This document shows, in pieces, positions 52,155-63,021 of a stretch of 64,000 bases of DNA. Where the stretch lies: contig PDIP01000059.1 of the NCBI GenBank assembly GCA_002811645.1, positions 1-64,000 on the forward strand, in the 5' to 3' direction. How positions within the stretch are numbered: the first letter of the stretch is position 1; each line of letters begins with the position of its first letter. This stretch comes from Corallochytrium limacisporum. Its lineage: Eukaryota; Opisthokonta. The notes under the pieces are model-generated. The model did no database searches and was not told the DNA's origin. It saw nothing but the letters and a program-made list of their open reading frames with translations. Made by a program: the position numbers and the translations under genes.

Positions 52155-53051
52155 AATGTCCGCGTGGAATCTACGTAAATTATGCTATGAAATCCTACAT
52201 TGCGGTCATGAGTCTTATTAACCTTGTGCGCTACCACCAAAAGGTTTCTCTATGACGCGTATGTATGTCTCGCTCCCTCTCTTCTTTTCTCGCGCAATCT
52301 GAATCACAGACACAGCCACGCTACATGCTACAGTGATGTACCTTGCCTGCACGCCAACGTCCTTGTCGACGCCATCGATTGGCTGTGACCAGCTCGTATG
52401 GAGACTCCGAGAGGATCGGGCGCGAAAACGGTGGTAGGGCAGCTTGGGTGGCCAATTTTGTTACCTGATTCACCGCCCCCTACCCACTCCAGTACTGTAT
52501 CCGTAGCACACATGTTGCGCGGTATGAATCCAAATCCTATATACTAACGGTATAACACTGTACCTGTTGGGGAGGGAAATATGTAGCTCGAATCAGTAAC
52601 TTCGGTGACCCCCTCCGGTGCGGTTCGGCGACTGCCGAGACACCCCCTCCGGTGCGGTTCGGCGACTGCCGAGACACCCCCCCGGGGGGGAGCGGTGTAG
52701 CTGTCACTTGTCTCCCTGCGGGCACCGAGCGCGGACACATTACTGCAAGGATGGGCAAGAGCAAGGGCAGCAAGAAGTAGCCTGCAGAACGTAGGAACTG
52801 GGTCATTCCACAATTCCACACACTGGACATATTGCAGTAGCATTAACAATAAATGCAACCGGCAGACTAGTGTTTTGGGGCTTATATTTGTATTGAGTGT
52901 TAAATTGGTTGTGTTGAACCGTTCTTGATGATTGAAACTATGTTTCAGATATTCTTGCTTTAAGGTGTTGAACGGGGATTATGAACAAAGTGTAAAACAG
53001 GGACGGTGGGTTATTTTGAAGTTGCTATGAAAGGTTCAAAGCAAATGGCGT
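52155..53051. other. Intergenic region with 34-bp tandem duplication
   Basis: No gene is seen. Two perfect 34-bp direct repeats (listed separately) abut a C7G7 palindrome at 52677-52690. Confidence 0.6.
52608..52675 (+). repeat. Two perfect 34-bp direct repeats
   Basis: The unit at 52608-52641 is repeated exactly at 52642-52675. Each unit contains a small hairpin (TCGGC, four-base loop, GCCGA). A C7G7 palindrome follows at once, beginning like a third copy. It lies upstream of Cdc7. Confidence 0.9.
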
Positions 53052-54203
53052 TCAGATTTGACTGCTCTGACTGCCAAAGATATCCCGCTTCAGACCGGAC
53101 AGGGATTGCTGGCTCTGTTGGCTCGCAAGAAAATCAAAGTCTTCAAGAGCCTTACGGGTGTTCTGGGACAGTGGCGGAAGACACTGGGAGTTGCTCGCTC
53201 CGCAGGCAGTCTGTTGGGACTGTGACGGCTGTGACTCAGACGGATGAAGTCCATTCTGCTTGCCGGCCACAGCCAGCCAATTGTTGGTTTGACCGTGATC
53301 GGCATGCTCACCAGGGCCACCTCCTGGCAATTCCATAGCCGTTTCAGACTCCACTGTGTTGTTCAGGATGTTCTCATTATCCTCATCATCCCGCTGTTTG
53401 ATGGGTTCCGCCGGCTCGTCCTCCTCCATGTCGCCAAATTGGTTGTCATCCTCTTCACCGGCACTCGCATCATCGTTGGGATGATTCCCCGCAGCAATCA
53501 CAGCTCCCTTTCCCGTATACAAATGTGCTGTAGTAGGCTCCTGATTCCGGCTCCGAAGTGCCGCATTCTCGGCCTGTAGCGTACCGATTTGATGGTTGGC
53601 CTGCCGCAGTTCAGCCTCAACGATTTCCAGGCGCGCCTTGATGGCCTCATTTTCTTCTTTTAGCTCCTTTAGAAGGTTTTGCCGCCGGACTCGGCTTTGT
53701 GCTACATGCTTCCGGTTTCTAAGATTATTCCGAACTTCCTGCAGTGCATCGCGTAGCACGGTTGCGTCGGTCCTGCGGTACTCTTTTGTCTGGGAAAGAA
53801 GCTTCAAGCAATCACCAAAATCTCCATCCTCCAGTTCCTCTTTCGAAAACGGAATGTGTCTTGCCCTGGCATCCAGCTCTGCTTTGATCTTGTCTGCAAA
53901 GGGTTTTATATCCTTCGCATGCTTTGCTCTTGCTTTCGGGGTCATGTTTCCCCTGGGACTCTGTTTTGCTGACGACGTCGACGATGAAGTGGACAACTTG
54001 CGAGGTGTCTGACCTGATGTGCCCTTACTCGGTGCCTTCTTTGGGGTTACATACTGTCCATTTGCTTGAATACGGCGTAGTACACGTCCACTAGGCTGAA
54101 TTTCGTTTGCCATCATGTCCTCTGCTGAATCTACAGTGGGTGTTTCAGATTCTTCTGCTCTTTGCTTGCCTTTCTCTTTACGTCGCAAACTCTTCCTGAC
54201 CAT
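53052..54203 (-). CDS. Maf/CNC-like bZIP transcription factor candidate
   Basis: This 383-residue nuclear protein has a basic, Ser/Thr/Pro-rich N-terminus (1-100). Residues about 117-156 (I-P-F-S-K-E-E-L...) resemble the extended homology helix region that precedes the basic region in Maf and CNC factors. The basic region R-N-R-K-H-V-A-Q-S-R-V-R-R at 162-174 keeps the invariant Asn163 and Arg171 at bZIP spacing, with the usual A-A pair changed to H-V. A coiled coil follows to about 218, with hydrophobic heptads at L178, L192, L199 and I206. The C-terminal half is acidic, then rich in S-Q/T-Q, ending in several S-Q-Q-S-Q-Q clusters that could be ATM/ATR-type kinase sites. Target genes are unknown. 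A plain coiled-coil protein is the alternative. Confidence 0.72.
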   Translation of the reverse strand: MVRKSLRRKEKGKQRAEESETPTVDSAEDMMANEIQPSGRVLRRIQANGQYVTPKKAPSKGTSGQTPRKLSTSSSTSSAKQSPRGNMTPKARAKHAKDIKPFADKIKAELDARARHIPFSKEELEDGDFGDCLKLLSQTKEYRRTDATVLRDALQEVRNNLRNRKHVAQSRVRRQNLLKELKEENEAIKARLEIVEAELRQANHQIGTLQAENAALRSRNQEPTTAHLYTGKGAVIAAGNHPNDDASAGEEDDNQFGDMEEDEPAEPIKQRDDEDNENILNNTVESETAMELPGGGPGEHADHGQTNNWLAVAGKQNGLHPSESQPSQSQQTACGASNSQCLPPLSQNTRKALEDFDFLASQQSQQSLSGLKRDIFGSQSSQI

Positions 54204-55297
54204 CTGGTAATCTTCTCTCGATGGCCACTCTGCTTTTTGATCCAGAAATGACTACTTTTCTGAATTGACTTGTTTCTGATTTATACCCGGCGTCTTGCCC
54301 CGACGAACATATTCCATGCTGTTGAGAGTTTACGTTGCATAAAATGGCTTAGGACCTGAAGTACCAGTCGTCGTCTGGAGCAAGGTTGGCAGTGCTTGTT
54401 ACAAAACCAAAGCCACCGAGTTGGTCACAGTTTTCCCGTGTGCGTGGTGAGTTCGATGACGATGATGCCTCTGCTGCGTCCTAACCCGCACCACGTATAA
54501 GACCATAACGTAATAGGTCAAGAGAGACCTGACAGCTGCCTCAGATCGCTCAAGGCACTTGCCACACCAGCAGCAACGGGGGCCACCTCCCTGCGGGTTA
54601 GCTCCCTCCTGGCCGGCTCCTTACTCCCGCCGAAAAATGAATTGCTGTCTCTGGGTTTTCTAACACTGACCCATCTAGTGCAAAGTATGAAACCGTTCCC
54701 GAATAATTTCATATATTTGATATATAAAATGACGTACTTTCTGCGAGTCCCACCTCTCCCTAGGGCATTGCCAAGAGCCTCAGGAGACGGGAAAGAATGT
54801 CCTGAGACTCCTGCCTGGCCACTCCTGCGCGCTACCGGCAGGTCCTCGGATAATTCTTAGCTCAGGGTGCCCGGTGACTGGGGGCACCTCAGTACTTTCA
54901 CTACCGAAGTGCCCTACTGGAACGGGATTCTTCTATAATGAATGTACTGGAGGGGAGAAGGGGTAAGCGAGAATGATTCCTTCGCTCCCCGGTTGGGTAA
55001 GAGGGGAGGCGGTCGTAGGAAAATTGGCCCAGGCTACTGGTCAGCCCATCCAGACCACTGATTTCGTGATTTTGAGGGGTTAGGAATGCAGACTTACAGT
55101 GTGAGGGCAATCGTAAATCATTTTGATACTTTATGCACTCAAAGTATTGAAATATACATGCTGAATCAGAAGAGTCAAGACCCATCTGGGTCGATCGCTT
55201 CTACGCAGCTTCGCCTCTGGTATGCGTTTGGATGTTTGAGATATGTAATATAATAATGTACACGATGGCAACCATGCTCAAAGACCTTACTTCAAGC
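54204..55297. other. Intergenic region between bZIP and FHIT genes
   Basis: This 1.1-kb stretch contains no supported gene. It should hold the bZIP promoter and the FHIT 3' UTR. Confidence 0.5.
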
Positions 55298-55777
55298 TCA
55301 CGTGGACTCCGGACAGTTCCCTAGCTGTTCCCACAGTTTGCGCAGATCCGTTGCCTCCTTCGCCATGTCAGCAAAACTGCGGTTCTGGCGCGTGTCTTTA
55401 TCATGTCTGTCCAGCTCCTCATAGACTTCATCATTGCGTTTGAAATCTCCTTCTTTCCGTGGCAGTACATGGATGTGGACATGAGGCACCGTTTGTCCTG
55501 CAATCGGCCCGTCCTGGATGGCTATTGTTGTTCCCGTGGCATCGTATGCAGCTTCTAAAAGCTTGCTCACTTGCTGGGCCGCCAACATAAGATCCATAGC
55601 TTCATTTCCTTCTAGATCCTTGACCCTTTCGACCACTCGGTTGGTTGCTACCAGAGCATGTCCCGGAACTACAGGTTTGATATTGACAAAACAGAAGACA
55701 TTCTTACCATTGTGAAAGATGTGATCGAGAGGTATTTTATGGGGCCCGAACATACGGCCGACGCTGCTTGCCGCCAT
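55298..55777 (-). CDS. FHIT: Fragile-histidine-triad (FHIT) dinucleoside triphosphate hydrolase
   Basis: This 159-residue HIT-superfamily enzyme would cleave Ap3A-type dinucleotides to AMP and ADP. The frame opens at a GTG (55795); ATG 55777 is the proper start. Visible motifs are F-G-P-H-K-I near the N-terminus, N-I-K-P-V-V-P-G-H-A-L-V, Q-D-G-P-I-A-G-Q-T-V and the catalytic histidine triad H-V-H-I-H at 99-103 (His101 being the nucleophile). These are followed by R-K-E-G-D-F and N-D-E-V-Y-E-E-L with Tyr119, matching the tyrosine that is phosphorylated in animal FHIT. Length and motif order match FHIT rather than HINT. In animals FHIT is a tumour suppressor; in a protist it is more likely a housekeeping nucleotide scavenger. 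The gene is divergent from the thrombospondin receptor gene. Confidence 0.96.
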   Translation of the reverse strand: MAASSVGRMFGPHKIPLDHIFHNGKNVFCFVNIKPVVPGHALVATNRVVERVKDLEGNEAMDLMLAAQQVSKLLEAAYDATGTTIAIQDGPIAGQTVPHVHIHVLPRKEGDFKRNDEVYEELDRHDKDTRQNRSFADMAKEATDLRKLWEQLGNCPEST

Positions 55778-57010
55778 GTTTTCCTGTTCGCACACTCAGA
55801 GTTCTAGGCGAGGGCCAATCGGCCAGTCCAGCGTACGACTTATACCTGGACTCCGTGCCCCAAATGGCCCTCGAATGCTCATTCACAGCTTGTTTTTGTC
55901 ATACGAAATCAACCCCGAGGGCATTCGAAAACCCCAGGCCCGGCCACGAAAAGCCCCGAAAGACTGATAACCTCGTTTACCTGCAGAGCACCAAACCAGT
56001 TCGCATCCCTCAGTTCATGGTTTCCTGTCATTCAAGGGATCTCTACGTGGTACATGTGAGACAGCAGGTGCGGCCAATCTATACACGCGTACGTTTGAAA
56101 CGCAATAGTGAGCAGGATGGATCGTCTGTTTCGCTTGAGGAATTCACTACGCATTGTGCAGAATACTGGGCCGTTGCAAATCACCCGGCGGACCTTAGGT
56201 GGGTTCTCAGGGATTTTTTCCTCTTCCATTTTTTCCACCGTGGGTCATAGGCCGGTACTGGAGCGCCTTGGAAACGGATGGCTTGTCTTCCGGCCCTCTC
56301 TCTATGTCTCATCACTGTTGGAAGAGAAGGGTGTGCGGACCATGGGTCAGTTTGGAAGGGGGGGGGTTGGGGGGGACGGTTGAGCTTGCGCTTGGGGGGT
56401 TTTACCAGGGAAAACCTGAAGGGTGAAGGCGGGGGACGGGAGGCGGGCTCCGGATGTCCTCCCTTTGGTGACAGCAGTCGGGAAGAGGAGGACCGTGCGC
56501 AGGTGAACATCCTTTGGAACAATGGGCACGGCCATGCGCACGATGCCCAATTCAGTGATCAGTTGTCGCTAGAAACCCCCAAGGCATGGTCTCGTCATCC
56601 GAAAACATATATGGCGTAGAAATAACACATGAATGGCTATTGCTTCACAACGTAAGCCTTAGCTTTTTCCAGGGGAAAGGGGAACGAGTTTATCGCGGAT
56701 CTCCGCCAGTGGACATTGCAGTTGGTGGCAGGTGAACGCAAAGAATTTGTGCACTTGGCTGTAGATATCATGACTTCATACCATATTTACTGAGCTTGGG
56801 CTATTTGATGATACTCACTGGTTGCATCTCTCATCCGACCATTTTTTCATAGCCTCACGAATCATAGGAATATGCCCAAGACACAGTACTTAATCCAAAG
56901 AAGTTCAACCAAAAACACACCCTACACCACGTCACCGATGGCACAAATGTACGATTTTACATAAGGAAGTCCAAATTGCCATATCTACACGGAATGCATG
57001 GTCCTTGGTC
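55778..57010. other. Divergent intergenic region, FHIT / thrombospondin receptor
   Basis: This 1.2-kb region contains the promoters of two divergent genes. An ORF at about 56117-56383 has an Arg-rich, acid-free start that resembles a mitochondrial presequence. It then degenerates into Gly runs, so it is not called. Confidence 0.5.
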
Positions 57011-60000
57011 ATGCACTTTGCGATGAGTGTGGCACTGCTGAGTATGACTGCCATGATTGTGAATGGTCAACATACGGTTCCAGATCACTCTATAAGAGTG
57101 GATCATCGTTGCCTAGTCATTCAGCGTACACATATTGTTAATAATAAGTTTTTGCACTACCGAAGAGCAGAATCCTTCATTGCTCCGCTGGATGCTCTGG
57201 GTGTTCCGTACGATGTGTATGTGTACACTGCGGCAAAGGAGAATTATATGTGGACGCAGGATTTCTCGGGGATTGTGGCGGAGGAGCCCAGTAGGGGCAA
57301 CAAGAACTGGCGCATTACCCATGGTGTAGAACTGTCAGATATCTTACGACAGGGCCCGAAACATGGTCGCTACAGTTGTTTTCTGAAGACACCAACTGTC
57401 TTCTACGAAGACTGCGGGGACGATCGTCGATGTCATGGTCCTTTTCTCTTTGATCAGTACGCAGAGGATCACCACAACATAGTGTTTACCTACCGGCAAG
57501 AGTTTCAGGCTCGTATGGTTTATATGGGCTGCGCCACGCGTACTGGTATCACGTGCTCTCCTGGCCTCTCCGTGCCACAAGACGAAGGGCTTCTGAAGCA
57601 GATCATGCTCTCCAAAGAAGCACTGAATTCGGACATTTTCCGGGGGTTTAATCCGCATTTTCTACCCTTAGACTTTACAAGTCCCGAGCCTGCAATTATA
57701 AGGCCAGCGGTCATTGATCAATCCGCCGTGGACGTTCCCTACGAGGTTATTGCGCAGACTCTAGACGGGCGCAGTGTCATCCATACTCTGTCCCTTCCAG
57801 GCGTGAACGGTGCGGAGGTCCAGGAAATGTATCTAAACGGCGAGTTTTCTCCATTTGCCGACGATTCGCTCATAGTTGCGTGGGGCATTTGGATTCCCTG
57901 GGCCATGGACGGCTGGCTCGGTGGTGGTGTTCGCCGTGCTCAGCTACTGCAGAGGAGCTGGTGGTATGACACCTGGCCCAATCACCTGAAATACCCTGGC
58001 AAGTTTGCCGACCAGCGTATGGACCGCCTGGTGGATATCTTGTCCTTTAAACATTTAGTGGATGAGGACAAAAACTGCCTGTTTGTCCGCAAAGTCCTCT
58101 TCAAAGAATCGGGAGCCCGTGAATATGGCGAATATTATCCATTTTGCAGCGATGTGGACACGACTTACAGTACCACCGACGACGCTGCTTTTGACGTCGA
58201 CCAACTGGCCGCCCCGGTAGCCTTTACTGACTGGCGAACATGCCTACCAACGGTTACCACGATTTACAACGACCCATCGAACACTGGCAGAGTGAATAAG
58301 AGCCATGTGTATGGTATTGAGCTGTCTGTCCAGCCTATTGATGCCAATGCCAGCAAGTGCAGAGTGGTGCCCGTTAGCAATCTGGACATTATTATTCGAG
58401 AGGATACTGGTAGGCCTGGAAACATTCGTTCGTGGCTGTCGGTGGAAGTGAACGATGACATGTGGTCCACTCAGTATGGCTCTGAGGCGACCGTGTGGAT
58501 CCCTGCCCCAACCAACTACACCAGAGTGATTCCCACTACGTACATTACCTGCAACATGACCGAGTGGGAAATCACTGATCCACAGGGCCCTTGTCCTGAG
58601 GTTTGCGAAAACCCTCCAATCCGAACCCGCGAGCGCCAGGCTCATGCCGTAAAGGAAGAGCAGCCAGGTCAAGAATTGTGTGGCCCTCTCATCGAGGAGT
58701 ACCAGTGCCCCGCAGTGTGCCCCATGGCCTGCCGCCTTGGAGAGTGGAGCGACTACCATCCGTGCACTGCAGATTGTACTCAGACCCGTTTTCGCGACAT
58801 TCTCGTGCCCGCTTCAAACAACGGGTCCTGTGATGACCTCCAACATACTATCAAGTCGTGTCTTCCTGGAGAGAATGCGTGTAGTCCAGATTGTCGACTC
58901 TCTGAGTGGTCCGAATTCGGTGTGTGCACTGATGCGTGTGTGCAAAGCCGTTCCCGCTTCCGCTACCCAGCAGCTGAAGGTGGAGCAGACTGTACTGGAG
59001 ACGATCCATTGGTTGAAGAACGGGAATGCGTTGCTGAGGGGTTCTGCACCCGCGAGTGTGTATTAGGTGAATGGGGCGACTGGTCTGGCTGCAGTGAACA
59101 ATGCCAACAAAAGCGCATGCGGGACGTGGTTGTCGCTCCATGGCTGAAAACATGTCCAAAGAGTATAGAAGAGCGGCAGTGTTCTACGGGAGACTGCGAC
59201 GTTGACTGTATGGTCACGGAATGGACCGAGTGGTCCGTTTGTGACAAGAGGGTGGGAATAGAAGTCCGCAATCGCTTCATCACCCAGCCTCCAAACGCAA
59301 ACGGTACTGACTGTCCAGATCTAGAGATGGTCCGCAATTGTCGCGTTGACTGTGAATTGGAGCAGGACTGGAAAATGGCATCAATTTGCAGTTCCTCTTG
59401 CGAGCAAGAAGTTGTTCGGGACATAAAGTATGAGGCACTAAACAATGGCTCTACCTGTGAGACCATCATTGAGCGTGAACCGTGCACATCCGGCCTCTGC
59501 CAGGAGTCCGAAGTCGAGGGTGTGCAATCGCGCATAAACCTTCAGTCAATTGAGGACCTTCGCAAGGAAGGTGGTCTGATCCAGATCCGGGCTTTGGTCA
59601 AACCACTCGCCGGTAACATGACTCCCTTGTCCCCTGAGGACCGTGTCAAGATTGCTGTGACCAATGCCATCAAAGATCACGATGTATCCTTCGATGACAT
59701 TGTTGTCGCCGGCTACAGCACTGAAAATCGCACAGTAACGGAGGGTGAGGATGCAAAGACTGAACTCTACGACATAATCTTCATATATACCGTGGCAGAA
59801 ACGCAAAATCCCGGCATTTTGGCCTTGCAAGACCCTCCGGTTGCCGCAGGTCAGATTTTGAAGACCTACTCAAAGGGCCAAACCGAGGGGCTAGGCGCCA
59901 ACATGGAGGCCTCAGCAACTACTGGTGAGTACGTCTACGTTTCACAAGACCAGGATGACTCGTGGTCCCCAGTGTTGAAGTACGTTGTGCCAGTTGCAGC

Positions 60001-60421
60001 TGGTCTAGTCTTTGTCGTTTTCATCGTTTTTGCGATTGTGGGAGTGCGGAGGCACTACTCCAAGAAGAAACGTTGTATGGCTGAAAGTACCACCAGCTTG
60101 GACGGTTTCGCTGTCCGGGATTCAAAAGCGGGAGAGATGAGTGACTCGGATATGTCTGTAGCGAGCCGTCAGACCGATCTCGAACGCAATAGTATCGCTT
60201 CAGTCGCGCCCTCAACGCGCAGCCGCAGTGATTCCGTTCGAAACAGTGTTACTGACACACAGAGGTCGAGTCCGCGTGTATCAAGTGTTGTCAAAGACGA
60301 TACGTATAGCACAGTGGCCTCAGGTAGAAATCGAGGAAGTCTCCGGGAACGGAATCCTGTGCCTCAGGAAATGGACGGTGGCTGTGAGAACCGTGGCGAA
60401 GCTAAAGAAACTGGAACATGA
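57011..60421 (+). CDS. Type I membrane receptor with thrombospondin type 1-like repeats
   Basis: This 1,136-residue cell-surface protein has no named family. The frame opens at a TTG; ATG 57011 begins a signal peptide (about 1-19). A large N-terminal domain (about 20-510) has several cysteines and N-glycosylation sites. Parts of it (A-L-G-V-P-Y-D-V-Y-V-Y near 40-55, then W-L-G-G-G-V-R-R near 300) weakly recall the carbohydrate-binding region of fungal Agd3-type deacetylases, without a visible deacetylase site. Residues 514-830 hold six tandem units of about 50 residues with C-x3-E-W-x-[DE], spaced cysteines and R-x-R. These are thrombospondin type 1-like repeats, three of them with clear W-S/G-x-[YFW] starts. 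A SEA-like segment (about 840-960) precedes one membrane span (about 990-1015). The Ser/Arg-rich cytosolic tail of 120 residues has many potential phosphosites. It probably acts in adhesion or matrix sensing. The stop is TGA. Confidence 0.85.
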   Translation: MHFAMSVALLSMTAMIVNGQHTVPDHSIRVDHRCLVIQRTHIVNNKFLHYRRAESFIAPLDALGVPYDVYVYTAAKENYMWTQDFSGIVAEEPSRGNKNWRITHGVELSDILRQGPKHGRYSCFLKTPTVFYEDCGDDRRCHGPFLFDQYAEDHHNIVFTYRQEFQARMVYMGCATRTGITCSPGLSVPQDEGLLKQIMLSKEALNSDIFRGFNPHFLPLDFTSPEPAIIRPAVIDQSAVDVPYEVIAQTLDGRSVIHTLSLPGVNGAEVQEMYLNGEFSPFADDSLIVAWGIWIPWAMDGWLGGGVRRAQLLQRSWWYDTWPNHLKYPGKFADQRMDRLVDILSFKHLVDEDKNCLFVRKVLFKESGAREYGEYYPFCSDVDTTYSTTDDAAFDVDQLAAPVAFTDWRTCLPTVTTIYNDPSNTGRVNKSHVYGIELSVQPIDANASKCRVVPVSNLDIIIREDTGRPGNIRSWLSVEVNDDMWSTQYGSEATVWIPAPTNYTRVIPTTYITCNMTEWEITDPQGPCPEVCENPPIRTRERQAHAVKEEQPGQELCGPLIEEYQCPAVCPMACRLGEWSDYHPCTADCTQTRFRDILVPASNNGSCDDLQHTIKSCLPGENACSPDCRLSEWSEFGVCTDACVQSRSRFRYPAAEGGADCTGDDPLVEERECVAEGFCTRECVLGEWGDWSGCSEQCQQKRMRDVVVAPWLKTCPKSIEERQCSTGDCDVDCMVTEWTEWSVCDKRVGIEVRNRFITQPPNANGTDCPDLEMVRNCRVDCELEQDWKMASICSSSCEQEVVRDIKYEALNNGSTCETIIEREPCTSGLCQESEVEGVQSRINLQSIEDLRKEGGLIQIRALVKPLAGNMTPLSPEDRVKIAVTNAIKDHDVSFDDIVVAGYSTENRTVTEGEDAKTELYDIIFIYTVAETQNPGILALQDPPVAAGQILKTYSKGQTEGLGANMEASATTGEYVYVSQDQDDSWSPVLKYVVPVAAGLVFVVFIVFAIVGVRRHYSKKKRCMAESTTSLDGFAVRDSKAGEMSDSDMSVASRQTDLERNSIASVAPSTRSRSDSVRNSVTDTQRSSPRVSSVVKDDTYSTVASGRNRGSLRERNPVPQEMDGGCENRGEAKETGT

Positions 60422-60663
60422 CTTTTCACATCTTTAACAGGCACAAAGAAAGCAAAAGTGTGGAGACCAAAAAGTTAGCCAAGCAGGGGCAAGAAGTCGG
60501 CCAAGAAACCCCTTTTTAGGTCCTTGAAGTTTCCAATGTATACTCTACTTACGGAACCATCTTTTATTAGAATGACGCACTTCTCTGGCGGAAACGCGCC
60601 ATGGTGATTACTATATTGTAATGGTTTAGTTCTTCATAGGTCCAACGCTAATTGATGGTGAGA
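60422..60663. other. Short convergent spacer
   Basis: 242 bp lie between convergent stop codons. Nothing further is seen. Confidence 0.5.

Positions 60664-63021
<2,358 letters not shown>

Noticed and set aside
56117-56383. ORF with mitochondrial-presequence-like start
   Set aside because: Only the first 40 residues look convincing. The rest falls into Gly-rich reading of a G tract with no domain.
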